A stretch of DNA of 64,000 nucleotides from CAZEJS01 sp964512645 (lineage in GTDB: Bacteria > Actinomycetota > Geothermincolia > Fen-727 > Anoxymicrobiaceae). Position 1 is the stretch's first letter; each line of letters opens with the position of its first letter. The DNA lies in assembly GCA_964512645.1 (NCBI GenBank), contig CAZEJS010000010.1, forward strand, positions 16,724-80,723, given 5' to 3'. The position numbers were made by a program, and so were the translations under genes. Of the stretch, positions 7,797-16,827 are shown one piece after another. Below the pieces are notes generated by a model, which made no database searches, was not told where the DNA came from, and was given only the letters and a program-made list of their open reading frames with translations.

Positions 7797-9498
7797 CCGC
7801 CTCGCCCGCCGGATTGGCGGTGTCAACCGCGGGAGAGGTGTCGCCCTGTTCCCCCTCTTCCGCGCCTTCAGGCTCTTCGTCCCAGTCCGGCAGTATCCTC
7901 GGCATGCTGACGTCCAGCCTGATCGAACGCTTGATGTAGCCGCTGAAGACGAGCGGTATCGAGAAAATCACCAGTACGGCCACAGCCAGCAGGATCCAAC
8001 TGCGGCCGGATCCTTTCGTCCTGCGCGGGGCCGCGCTCCCCACCACGCCCCCTTCCCCGAAGACGTCCGTGCTCGACCACTCGGACGCCTGGAGAACCTG
8101 TCCGCCGGTGACCCGGCCGGAGAAGAACCTGTCCCAGCTCTTTCCGGTGCCGTTCTCCAGGACCTCGCTCACGTCAACCTGGGTGTAACGCTTGCCCTTC
8201 ATGCCGTCGAACCGGTCCGCCATCCTGCCCAGAAACCATTCCATGTCCTTGGCGCCTCCGGCTGTCTGGCTGCGCAGGCGCACCGCGAGGGATGCCAGGA
8301 CGCATGCCCCCTTGGTAGCCAGCAGGTCGGCGGCGGCGGGGTCAGATTCCGCGTCTTGCAGGCTGACGGTAAGCGCCAGAGGATCCGTCAGGTACTCGGA
8401 ATAGACCCGGGAGAAATCTGCGTAGGCGTCGTTGGCGTCGAGGAGCCCGGTCTTGCCCGCGACCCGGTAGGCGTAGAACCATGGCAATCCCCGTTCGAGC
8501 CATTCGGCTCCGCCCCCGGGCTTCGCCGCGAGGGAAAGGCCGTTCCAGAGGCCGAGCCAGCCCCTGGCCGCCGCGGAGGCGGCGCTCCCTTTGATGTCGG
8601 ATTCTGCGGTGGAGAGAAGGAAGGAGTCCCTCAGTGCCAGCGACCCCGACCGGCCCGGCCCGGCGTCCGGCACGCGGACTACCAGCACGGAAGCCGCTTC
8701 CTGGTCGGGCCTGGCTCCCAGGACCTTCACCACCTCGTCTCGAAGCCTGGAAAGGCCTTCTGCGAAGGACCGCCGCTGCTTCGAACTCAACCCGCTGAAT
8801 CCCGCTGTGATCCTCGGACCCCTGCCCCTCAGTTCGACAACGTCCATCTTGCCCCAGGCGATGAAGTTGGAGAGAAGCTCGCCCGTCGTTCCCACGGCGT
8901 ACTTTCCCTTCTCGCCGCTCCAGGGGGCAAGTACGGCTTCCCCGGGGGCGCAATCGACTTCAACCGAATAACCACCCTCGAAGTAGTCCCCGGAGGCATC
9001 CTGGGGCGCCAGGAGCACGTCTGAGGCGCTGAAAACCTTCAGGTGCCTGTCGGTTATGGCACGGGGAGGAACGGCGCTTCCAGCGACGCCTCCGCGCTCC
9101 CAGTAGTACTCGGGGTCGCCGGGGGCGAAACGGACCCGGTATTCCACCTCTACCGCGCCATCGCCCCTGGAGATGAGCTCCCAACCGTTCGCCGGTCCCT
9201 CGAGGGGCTTGACCTCGTATCCAGGGTCGGCCGGCCCGGTGAGTTCGAGCGCCGGTGGAGGCCCCGAAAATGGCGGCTCCGAGGTTGCGTCCAAGGGCTT
9301 GAGAACGGCTTTCTGGCCCGCTTTCATATTGAAGGTCAACCTGACGTCCACCGCCGTCCGATCCGCAGCGTCGGACCTCAAGGTGTACTTCACCGCTGCT
9401 TTCGAGGCGGCGCGTGCGGCAGTGGGGGAGGGGACGGCGACCAGCGCGGCGAACAGGGCCGCGAACAGCCATACGGATATGTTCCGGGCAGCTTTCAT
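7756..9498 (-). CDS. Secreted, membrane-anchored M61-like protein, apparently a degenerate peptidase
   Basis: The 580-residue protein starts with a signal peptide (hydrophobic 10-28, cut near AARA). A beta-rich N-terminal half is followed by a helical region resembling the M61 glycyl-aminopeptidase/gluzincin fold (WLERGLPWFYAYR, then a helix pattern ending ENGTGKSWDRFFSGRV). The expected zinc motif HExxH is absent; the equivalent place reads ARGWLGLW, so it is probably not a peptidase. A transmembrane helix near residues 510-530 and an acidic cytoplasmic tail close the protein. ATG 9498 gives a proper signal peptide. It lies 64 nt after the permease gene and is probably co-transcribed. The fold assignment is by pattern memory. 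Confidence 0.55.
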   Translation of the reverse strand: MKAARNISVWLFAALFAALVAVPSPTAARAASKAAVKYTLRSDAADRTAVDVRLTFNMKAGQKAVLKPLDATSEPPFSGPPPALELTGPADPGYEVKPLEGPANGWELISRGDGAVEVEYRVRFAPGDPEYYWERGGVAGSAVPPRAITDRHLKVFSASDVLLAPQDASGDYFEGGYSVEVDCAPGEAVLAPWSGEKGKYAVGTTGELLSNFIAWGKMDVVELRGRGPRITAGFSGLSSKQRRSFAEGLSRLRDEVVKVLGARPDQEAASVLVVRVPDAGPGRSGSLALRDSFLLSTAESDIKGSAASAAARGWLGLWNGLSLAAKPGGGAEWLERGLPWFYAYRVAGKTGLLDANDAYADFSRVYSEYLTDPLALTVSLQDAESDPAAADLLATKGACVLASLAVRLRSQTAGGAKDMEWFLGRMADRFDGMKGKRYTQVDVSEVLENGTGKSWDRFFSGRVTGGQVLQASEWSSTDVFGEGGVVGSAAPRRTKGSGRSWILLAVAVLVIFSIPLVFSGYIKRSIRLDVSMPRILPDWDEEPEGAEEGEQGDTSPAVDTANPAGEAVTEIDRPDEERSP

Positions 9499-9562
9499 CG
9501 AAAAAGCGGACTCCTTGTTTTCAACCGAGTATAACAGAACGAACCGCCAGGCAACCGGTCCT

Positions 9563-11953
9563 CTAACCCCCGCGCTCCTTGGTGGCCTCGGCAAGCTCCA
9601 CGCGCTTGACGTAGCGCAGGGCCGGAAGCTGGCAGAGCAGCAGGATGACTATGATTCCCACGCTCACGGCGACATAGCTGCTCGGATCGACGATGAGCGA
9701 GAGGGTCATGAAATCCGATTGCTGAAGGCTCATGGCGTACCTGCCCACCGCTACGCCCAGAAGGATTCCCGGTACGATGGCCAGGAGCCCGAAGATGAGG
9801 TTTTCGACCGTGGTCATCGCTGAGATCTTCCAGGATTCCGTGCCGATCGTCCTGATGGTGGCGATTTCACGCTCCCGCTCGAGGATATTGATGGTTATGG
9901 TGTTGAAAGTAAGGGTAAACGCCATAAGGAGCGCGAAGACCAGCATGACGTACACGATGATGTACATAAGACCCATGTACTGGTCCACCTCCCGCTTGAT
10001 CTCCTTCAGGTCGATTATGGCCGCGAGCCCGGAGATCTTCTGGAGTCCCCGCCGGACCTGGTCCTGCTTGCCGGGAAACGCCTTCACGTAGAAGCTGCCC
10101 CTGGCTATGGTCCCGTATGCAAGCAGCTCCTGGGCTTCCGGCCGGCTGACGTAGAGGATGTTCCCCAGGGGCTCCTCGATGAACGGACCGACTGTGAACG
10201 CCTTCTCGCGCCAGGCCGTCTTCAGGGTAACCCGCTGCCCCTCCTGGATCCCTTTTTTCAGGTGGTAGTACTGGTTGAGCAGGACGTGCCCGCCCGCGAG
10301 CTCCACCGGCTTCCGTTCCGGGGTATAGAACCTGCGCATCCGGGTGTCCGGCTGCACCCCCATCATGACGGTGTCGTTGGACCCGCCGTCCCAGGAGAGC
10401 TTGACGTTGTAACCTGTCGTGGGCTCGACGCTCGAGACCCCATCGACGCGCTCTATGCGGTTGATCACCGCGACGTCCCTGTCGCCGAGGAAGATCGCGA
10501 CCATGTCGAACCTGTTGTTGAGGGAGAAGCCCCGGTTCATAGCGTCGCTCGAGGTGTCGAGCACGGCGAGGAACACCAGGACTATCATCACCGAGAAGAT
10601 CAGCCCGAGGAGGGTGAAGGCGGTGCGCCTCCTGTTCCTGAACATGTTCCTCAGGGGCACCTTCAGGAACATCGGCAGCCCCTTGAGGGGCGGCAGTACC
10701 CGCTCGAGAAGGGGCTGCTTGAAGACCGTCTCCAGGGTCTCGCCCCGCATCGCTTTCGAAGGGTCGAGGCGGGCCGACCTGGCGGCGGGCACTATCCCGG
10801 CGAACGCGCAGAACGCCAGGGAGAGCATCCCTCCCTGGAGCAGCACCAGCCAGTAGGTCCTGGTCTTGACCAGGGGGAATCCGAGCGTTCTGGCGTACAT
10901 GGTGGTGATGAAGTACGACAGGCCGAACCCTGCGGCCATTCCCACCACCGCCCCGATGAGGCCGATGATCAGCGCGAAGGAGAGGTAGTGCCCGAGGATG
11001 TCGCGCCTGCGGTATCCCATCGCTCTCATGACACCGATGAACGGCCTCTGGGTGTAAACGAGCCTGCTCAGCAGGATGTAGATGCTGAAGCACGCTATGC
11101 CAAGGAAGAGGAGAGGGAAGAAGAGGGCGAAGCTCCGCATGCCCTCCAGGTCCATCTTCAACATGTTGTTGCCGTTGTGCTGGTCCCTGGTCACGACCTC
11201 CTTGATCCCGGTGTTCTTCATGACCTCTTCGGCACTGGCGACCGTATCGTCCACCCTCGAGTAGTCGGCGACTTTGAAGAGGACCTGGTTGTAGAGGTTC
11301 GGAAGGTTGGCCATCCACCTCGCGTCCTCCGTCGGCACCCAGAAGATGGCCATGGTGGAGGCGGAAAGCATCGGGCTGAAGTCGCCTTTGTCTCCCGCCA
11401 GGACCAGGTACTCCGGGTTACCGGCTACGCCGATCACCTTGATGGGGATCCTCGACCCCTGGCGCAGGTAGTAGAGGTAGTCCCCTGGCTTGATCCCGTA
11501 GAAATCGGCGAAGTGAGACTCGGCGATGCAGACCCTGGATTCGCCCTTCTTGAAGAAGCGTCCCTTTTTTACCAGCAGGTCGTCCACCTGGGGCTGTTCC
11601 GGTGGGATACCGAGGGTCCTGCCCATCAGCTTCTTGCCGCTCGCGAGCTCGACGGATACGTCCGTCTTCACCCGGGGCGTGAGCATGGTTACGCCTCTGA
11701 TCTTCCGTAGCTTCTCGACGACGTACCGCGGAACCTGCTCCGCCCTCACCGAGAAGTCGGCGAAGTTGAGCCTTTCGTAGGTGTATTCGTACGAAGCCTG
11801 GAGGTTCCGGTACGACATCGACGAAGCGATGAATATCATCACGCCGATCATCACCACCAGCGTGATCGCTACGAACCTCACCTTAGCGCCAAGAATCTCC
11901 CGTATCAGCTTGATGCGCATCGAGTTCATCTCGGGCATCTTCAAACTGCTCAT
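9563..11953 (-). CDS. ABC transporter permease with two FtsX domains
   Basis: This 796-residue integral membrane protein has the standard duplicated ABC3/FtsX layout. It has TM1 near residues 28-48, an extracellular domain to about 265, three TMs (about 270-400), TM5 around 440, a second extracellular domain to about 650, and a final three TMs to 785. Such permeases (LolC/MacB/DevC-like) work with a LolD-type ATPase to move lipoproteins or peptides, or act as mechanotransmitters. No ATPase gene is adjacent on either side. The start is uncertain, because AGAAGGG sits almost on the ATG at 11953 and the ATG at 11938 is an alternative. Confidence 0.85.
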   Translation of the reverse strand: MSSLKMPEMNSMRIKLIREILGAKVRFVAITLVVMIGVMIFIASSMSYRNLQASYEYTYERLNFADFSVRAEQVPRYVVEKLRKIRGVTMLTPRVKTDVSVELASGKKLMGRTLGIPPEQPQVDDLLVKKGRFFKKGESRVCIAESHFADFYGIKPGDYLYYLRQGSRIPIKVIGVAGNPEYLVLAGDKGDFSPMLSASTMAIFWVPTEDARWMANLPNLYNQVLFKVADYSRVDDTVASAEEVMKNTGIKEVVTRDQHNGNNMLKMDLEGMRSFALFFPLLFLGIACFSIYILLSRLVYTQRPFIGVMRAMGYRRRDILGHYLSFALIIGLIGAVVGMAAGFGLSYFITTMYARTLGFPLVKTRTYWLVLLQGGMLSLAFCAFAGIVPAARSARLDPSKAMRGETLETVFKQPLLERVLPPLKGLPMFLKVPLRNMFRNRRRTAFTLLGLIFSVMIVLVFLAVLDTSSDAMNRGFSLNNRFDMVAIFLGDRDVAVINRIERVDGVSSVEPTTGYNVKLSWDGGSNDTVMMGVQPDTRMRRFYTPERKPVELAGGHVLLNQYYHLKKGIQEGQRVTLKTAWREKAFTVGPFIEEPLGNILYVSRPEAQELLAYGTIARGSFYVKAFPGKQDQVRRGLQKISGLAAIIDLKEIKREVDQYMGLMYIIVYVMLVFALLMAFTLTFNTITINILEREREIATIRTIGTESWKISAMTTVENLIFGLLAIVPGILLGVAVGRYAMSLQQSDFMTLSLIVDPSSYVAVSVGIIVILLLCQLPALRYVKRVELAEATKERGG

Positions 11954-12610
11954 CCCTTCTCGTGGCCCCGGTTTTTCGGGGCTTTCTTACACAGCATGCT
12001 CTCCTGGACGGTCCGCGTTCCCGGCGCGTTTCAGGCTCGCGCAGCGCAAACGCGTCCGCCGAGGCGCCAGGCGCAAAATACGACCTGAGCTCCGACTGGT
12101 GAAATGATAACCAATATGAGCAAAGAATGCCTCAAACGTGGAAGGCACAACGCCCCGCCGGGTCACCGGTGTGACCTCCCGGCGGTCGCTTCCCTGTGGA
12201 TGGAACCTCTATCGCGAATGTCCCATAATATATATTATGTAAACTTATTGCGAACCACCCTTTTCCCCGCCCCGCAATCCCTCGTCTCGCACCTCTCCTC
12301 CCTGCTCGTGCAACCGGGTTACGTCTTGCGGGACGGCGACCGTCCTGTGTTAACTGTCAACAGGTGCAATCGGCTGAGGTGTTCCACCGCCTGGCGGCTC
12401 GTCGCCCCGGGCCCGGCGGGGCCTCTCCCCCGTCGTACCTGCCGCGGGCACTCCCCCGAGACAGGTCACCCGCCTTTTCCGGCGCGCAATTCCGGCGACT
12501 CGGGTGACGGATGCCTTGCGCAATGTTCGCGCCGGCTACACCGGCCAGGGAAAGCAAGCGCGTATCGCGCGCGTTCTGGCGGCATCATTCCGGCTGTAGA
12601 GGCGAGGAGA
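11954..12610. other. 657-bp gene-free gap
   Basis: I support no gene here. A plus-strand open frame from 12104 runs antisense into the next gene, has no ribosome-binding site and has a composition typical of noise. Two structures are visible. One is a 16-bp perfect AT-only-cored palindrome at 12224-12239. The other is a GC-rich imperfect hairpin at about 12153-12186 without a T tract. The permease promoter should lie somewhere in this gap, but I cannot pick it. Confidence 0.5.
12224..12239. repeat. 16-bp perfect palindrome (possible operator)
   Basis: CATAATATATATTATG is perfectly self-complementary and very AT-rich in a GC-rich gap, 271 bp upstream of the permease start. It resembles a dimeric repressor operator in form. 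It does not match the NrdR, Fur or CIRCE consensus. It could equally be a melting site. Confidence 0.35.
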
Positions 12611-13162
12611 TCAGGACCTGCGGGACAGGGCCTCCCGGAGCATTTCCGTGTAACGCTCGTTCAGGAAGTAGCCCATGTCCTGCTCGAACTCGAAGAGGTT
12701 CTCGCGGCGGTAATCCTCTGAGGCCTTTCTGCGCATGTTCAGCATGGCGACCGTCAGGCTGTGTATCTCGAACTCCACGTCGCTCAAGGAGCGGTCGATC
12801 TCGTCGATGAACTCCTGGATCATCATTCCCCGGCCTTTCTCCAGGAGCACCTTGAGCGCGGTCATCTCGATCTCTCCTAGTTCTCCGATGTACCGGTCGA
12901 GTTCTTCCTGAGTCCATGTGTCCGGTTGCGGCACCATGACTATCCAAGTCTCGGTGGCGTCAATTCCTTCGACACCCCGTACGGTGGAGAGGATGGTGTC
13001 CTGGAGCGTCTCCAGATCGGGCCCGTGCATCACCGCTACCACGTCGTAATGACCGGACACGCCCTCGGCGGAGAGCACCTGCGGCATCTGGGACAGCGTC
13101 CGCATCACCACGTCAAGGTTTCCCGCGCTGACTGTTATAAATACGTATGCCTTCTTCTTCAC
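12611..13162 (-). CDS. Stand-alone Lrp/AsnC-type RAM ligand-binding protein with C-terminal extension
   Basis: Residues 1-80 form the RAM (AsnC ligand-binding) fold: AYVFITVSAGNLD, VLSAEGVSGHYDVVAVM and a third strand TWIVM. No helix-turn-helix precedes it. The last 100 residues form an acidic helical extension I do not recognise. Such stand-alone RAM proteins bind amino acids or other small ligands and may heteromerise with full Lrp proteins. GTG 13162 has GAGGGGA 6 nt upstream; GTG 13168 is too close to that site. It sits 18 nt behind an acyl-CoA synthetase gene on the same strand, so the ligand may relate to that enzyme (inference). Confidence 0.7.
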   Translation of the reverse strand: MKKKAYVFITVSAGNLDVVMRTLSQMPQVLSAEGVSGHYDVVAVMHGPDLETLQDTILSTVRGVEGIDATETWIVMVPQPDTWTQEELDRYIGELGEIEMTALKVLLEKGRGMMIQEFIDEIDRSLSDVEFEIHSLTVAMLNMRRKASEDYRRENLFEFEQDMGYFLNERYTEMLREALSRRS

Positions 13163-13180
13163 GTCCACTCCCCTCGCGTT

Positions 13181-14788
13181 CTACAGGTTCGCCACGTCCA
13201 CTCTTTCGATCAGTTCGTCCCTGAGGACCCTCTTCAGGACCTTGAGCGTCATTCCGTACGGCATCTCTCTCCGGACTTCGACGTAGCGGGGCGCCTTGTA
13301 TGCGGCTATATTCTCCCGGCACCACTCGAGGAGTTCCCCGGAGTCGAGGTCCTTCCCTGCCACGGGGGTGCAGACAGCGGCGACGACCTCCACCTTGGTG
13401 GGGTGCGGTATCCCGACCACCGCGACCTCGTCCACCAGCGGGTGTGTCCGGATCTCCTCCTCCACTTCCCTGGAAAAAACGGAGTAGCCGCCGGCCTTCA
13501 CCACGTCCTTGGTGCGGTCCACGAAGTAGAGCAGGCCGAACCTGCCCCTGCGAGCCACGTCACCGGTGTGGAACCAGCCCCCCCTGAAGGCCTCCTCGTT
13601 TCTCTCCGAATCGTCCCAGTATCCCTTGGTGATGTTGGGGCCCCTGACCACGAGTTCGCCCGCCTCTCCCCTGGCGACAGGCCTGCACTCCTCGTCCCAT
13701 ATCCGGGTGCGCACCGGGAACACGGGGATTCCCACGCAGCCGTGCTCGAACGACACCCGTTTCGTCGAAAGCTTCAGTGCTGTTATCGGGCTGGTCTCCA
13801 CCTGCCCGTAACCCTCGAAGAACATCCCTCCGAACCCCATGAACTTGCGTATCTGCTCCACGGGCATCGCGTCGGCGCCCGACGCCCAGAGCCTCATGGA
13901 AGAAAGGTCGTACTCCTCGGCCCCGCTGTGCAGCAGTATGGAGTACATCGCGGGCACGCCGACGAACACCGTCACCCCTCGCTCCTGGATCAGCTCCAGG
14001 ACCTTCACCGGGTGGAAGTATTTCATGAAATATCCGCGGGTGCCCAGCATGAAGCACAAGAGCGCCACGCAGAACCCCATGAGGTGGGCGCCGGGAAGCG
14101 CGGAGAGCCCGAGGTCGCGCTCGGAGACGGGGAGCACCCCTGCAGTGATCCTCTGTGTGGTGATGAGGTTCCGGCCGGTCATCATCGCGCCCTTGGGATA
14201 CCCGGTCGTCCCTGACGTGTAGAATATCGCCACCGTGGAGTTGGGATGGACGGAGCGCGGCTCCAGCGACGGCGAGGCGGAGTCCAGCATCTCGTCCAGG
14301 CTGTAGAAGCCTTCCGGCAGGTCCTCGCGGGGCCCGGCCATTACCCAGGTCTCGATGCATTCGATGGCGGACCGTTCCTTGATGTTGACATCGAACACGT
14401 CCCTGTCCGTGACGAGGACCCTTGCGCCGCAGTTGGTTGCAATATACCTGATCTCCGAGCCCTTCAGCATGTAGTTGAGAGGCACCGCGATCGCCCCGAT
14501 CTTGAAGCAGGCATAGCACAGCAGGAGCAGTTCCAGGCGGTTGCCCATGGCGAAGACAACCCTGTCGCCCCGCTTCACCCCGATGTCCAGCAGGCAGTTA
14601 GCCAGCCGGTTAACGAAATGGAGCGCATCGGCGTAGCTGAGCTCGTCCTCGGGCATGAAGCGATAGTCGAGCGGCTCGTCCAGATAAGCCATCGTGCGGT
14701 CGCCGTAGACCGCCGCCGCCTTGTCCCAGAGGTTGGCCATCGACAGCTTCGGGTCCAGGATCAGCTTGAACTTCGTGAGGTACGACAT
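13181..14788 (-). CDS. AMP-forming acyl-CoA synthetase
   Basis: This 535-residue ANL-superfamily enzyme activates a carboxylic acid as acyl-AMP and then transfers it to CoA. Landmarks are the P-loop YTSGTTGYPKGA (about residue 190), the adenine-binding GYGQVE, the HTGD hinge region, the K-G-G-Y hinge loop, and a C-terminal catalytic lysine region (GMTLKVLKRVLRDEL). The substrate cannot be read, but the sequence looks like a medium- or long-chain fatty-acid or crotonobetaine-type ligase. ATG 14788 follows a purine-rich site. The downstream RAM-domain gene is probably co-transcribed. Confidence 0.88.
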   Translation of the reverse strand: MSYLTKFKLILDPKLSMANLWDKAAAVYGDRTMAYLDEPLDYRFMPEDELSYADALHFVNRLANCLLDIGVKRGDRVVFAMGNRLELLLLCYACFKIGAIAVPLNYMLKGSEIRYIATNCGARVLVTDRDVFDVNIKERSAIECIETWVMAGPREDLPEGFYSLDEMLDSASPSLEPRSVHPNSTVAIFYTSGTTGYPKGAMMTGRNLITTQRITAGVLPVSERDLGLSALPGAHLMGFCVALLCFMLGTRGYFMKYFHPVKVLELIQERGVTVFVGVPAMYSILLHSGAEEYDLSSMRLWASGADAMPVEQIRKFMGFGGMFFEGYGQVETSPITALKLSTKRVSFEHGCVGIPVFPVRTRIWDEECRPVARGEAGELVVRGPNITKGYWDDSERNEEAFRGGWFHTGDVARRGRFGLLYFVDRTKDVVKAGGYSVFSREVEEEIRTHPLVDEVAVVGIPHPTKVEVVAAVCTPVAGKDLDSGELLEWCRENIAAYKAPRYVEVRREMPYGMTLKVLKRVLRDELIERVDVANL

Positions 14789-14956
14789 GTCATCCGCCTT
14801 CCCTTTGCGCCCACCACCGCTTGCTCCAGAGTATACTACGTCTGCAGGGCCCGCGGGCACCGTCGCGGTTGCGGCAAACGCCCGCTTCTGCAGAAATTTA
14901 ACCGCGCAGGCCGGGGCGCCTGGGAACAGGAATCGCCGAGCCGGGGAAGGAGCGAG

Positions 14957-15460
14957 ATGTCCGGGATCCGCCCGCAGGAGGAGATGGAAGCTGGTGCGGG
15001 GTCAAGGCGGCTTTCCATTGGACTGCTGGTCATATCGGGACTGGGATTGGTGTTCGGTGCCGGCCTGATAATCTCCGGCAGCATGCTGACCTGGCGCTCC
15101 GACCGGGTGCTGGGCCTTTACAGCCGTTCCGGCTGGGTTTTCGACAACATCCTGGCGGGCGACGGCAAGGTCACGATGGCGCTGGGGGCGCTCATGGCCG
15201 CAGGTATAGTGCTCGGGTTTCTTCTCAGGAACAAGTGGGCATTCGCCGTAGCGCTGGCGGCGGACCTGGCGGTCATGGCCCTGGCTGTCTACGAGCTCGT
15301 ATTCCTGGTTACCAGGCCGGGCATCGTGGGGCCGGGGAACGGCCTGTATATGGTCCTGGGGGGAACAGTCGCCGGCGGGCTCTGCGCCCTGGGAGCTTAC
15401 CTCATGATGGCCGAGACCCCGCGAGGCGAGGAAGGCGTTAACGCTCAGCCGGCCCAGTAG
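14957..15460 (+). CDS. Small integral membrane protein, four predicted TM helices
   Basis: The protein has 167 residues and hydrophobic segments near residues 22-44, 73-92, 95-117 and 128-150; I recognise no domain. The start at 14957 follows a clear GGAAGGAG site. It is a lone plus-strand gene between minus-strand operons, and its 3' end overlaps the next, convergent gene by 16 nt. The function is unknown. Confidence 0.7.
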   Translation: MSGIRPQEEMEAGAGSRRLSIGLLVISGLGLVFGAGLIISGSMLTWRSDRVLGLYSRSGWVFDNILAGDGKVTMALGALMAAGIVLGFLLRNKWAFAVALAADLAVMALAVYELVFLVTRPGIVGPGNGLYMVLGGTVAGGLCALGAYLMMAETPRGEEGVNAQPAQ

Positions 15461-16827
15461 GAGCCCGCTTCCTTAACGCGCCCGGCGCCAGGAATCGCCC
15501 CTGCCCACCTTTCCAGCGCCCCGGGCGCATCCAGGGGCGGATACCTTTTATAATGCCGGTAGGTCCTGGAAGCCCGCAGGCCCGACGAGGCAAGGCCGAA
15601 CAGCTTCCCGGGGGGCACGTACCCGGCGCGCAACTTCCGCGCCACCCAGACCGGGCCGAGCGCCGGCAGCTCGGGAACCAGCCCGCTGTAGACGTCGGCG
15701 GGTCCCACCAGCCCCTTGGAGATCATCATGTCGAGGTCCTCGACGGTAAGCCCTGCGGTATGCTGTCTGATCACGTCGTAGTAAGCCAGCAGGGCTCCCC
15801 TTCCGCTCTGAAACGCGTGGCAGTAACCCCACAGCGAAGGCCTGTCGGCGTTACCGGTCTCGATGGCCCTGAGAACCGATACGGACGCGAGGTCGGCCGC
15901 TATCAGCGCCGACGCGGTGCCCGACCCGTGAGCGGGAACCACCTGGCACGCCGCGTCCCCCAGGCACACCAGGCCGGGGGCGACGAATGTGTTCAGCGGC
16001 CTCCTGATCGGTATGGGCCCCCCGTCGCCAAACACCTTCTCCCCTATGAAGGAGTGCTTCTCGAGGACCGACGCGAAGCGATCCTCGGGGGTCGGCCCGC
16101 TGCCGGGCTTGGTCCCTATCAGGATGTCAATGAAACCTCTTTCGAGGTCGAGGAAAAAAGTCTCCACCGAATAGACGCCCTGCGAGCCCACCCTGTCGTA
16201 CCTGGTTCCGTCCCAGATGTACCTCTTCTTCATCGATGCCCCGGCCTCACCAGGGTCGATCCGGCGGGTTTCCCTGCGCGCCAGGACTACGTCCTCCGCG
16301 TGAAGGCGCTCCGATACCCTCCAGTCGGACGGGGTGCCCGACCGCACCGTGCCGGCAATCCCGGTGCAGTCCGCGACTACCAGCGCGTGCAGCGTGTCGC
16401 GTCCTTCCGGCCCCTTCACACGGACCCCGCACACACGCCCGTCCTCCACTATCGGTCCTTCAACCTTCGTACCGCAACGCAGCGACGCGCCGCATTCCTG
16501 TGCCCATGCCGCGAGCTTTCTGACGTACGGCCCGTTGCGCACCGGGACCATCGGAACCGGGGGGAGATCCACGGCGCAACGCCTGTCCGAGGTGACAATG
16601 GCGGTGGTGCCCGGCTCGACGAACAGCTCTGTGCCCTCCGGGGCGGGCACGCCCGCAAGCCCGAACGTGTCCCTCCCCACGTCGACCACCCAGTCCCTGT
16701 CCAGCCCCGGCTCCCGTTTCCTCTCCAGCAGAAGGACGCGGGCCCCGCCTTTCGCCGCCTTCGCGGCCAGAACGCAACCCGCGGGCCCGGCCCCCGCAAC
16801 CACCAGGTCGAATGTGCTTTCCATCAA
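15445..16827 (-). CDS. FAD-dependent oxidoreductase, geranylgeranyl-reductase/FixC-like
   Basis: This 460-residue flavoprotein has the dinucleotide motif GAGPAGC at residues 12-18, the second FAD motif around CLGDAACQVVPAHGSG (about 325), and the general plan of the geranylgeranyl reductase family. Family members reduce isoprenoid chains or act as dehydrogenases tied to quinone pools. The exact substrate is not evident. Its start overlaps the stop of the upstream metallo-hydrolase gene (ATGA), and both follow the Fur-like promoter at 18.6 kb. It has no transmembrane segment. Confidence 0.75.
   Translation of the reverse strand: MMESTFDLVVAGAGPAGCVLAAKAAKGGARVLLLERKREPGLDRDWVVDVGRDTFGLAGVPAPEGTELFVEPGTTAIVTSDRRCAVDLPPVPMVPVRNGPYVRKLAAWAQECGASLRCGTKVEGPIVEDGRVCGVRVKGPEGRDTLHALVVADCTGIAGTVRSGTPSDWRVSERLHAEDVVLARRETRRIDPGEAGASMKKRYIWDGTRYDRVGSQGVYSVETFFLDLERGFIDILIGTKPGSGPTPEDRFASVLEKHSFIGEKVFGDGGPIPIRRPLNTFVAPGLVCLGDAACQVVPAHGSGTASALIAADLASVSVLRAIETGNADRPSLWGYCHAFQSGRGALLAYYDVIRQHTAGLTVEDLDMMISKGLVGPADVYSGLVPELPALGPVWVARKLRAGYVPPGKLFGLASSGLRASRTYRHYKRYPPLDAPGALERWAGAIPGAGRVKEAGSYWAG

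Noticed and set aside
12153..12186. GC-rich imperfect hairpin after the RAM-domain gene
   Set aside because: The stem is interrupted and there is no T tract on either strand, so it is not called a terminator.
12104..12721. Plus-strand open frame of 205 codons in the 12-kb gap
   Set aside because: It has no ribosome-binding site, runs antisense through the RAM-domain gene and shows no recognisable domain or protein-like composition; it is a by-product of high GC.
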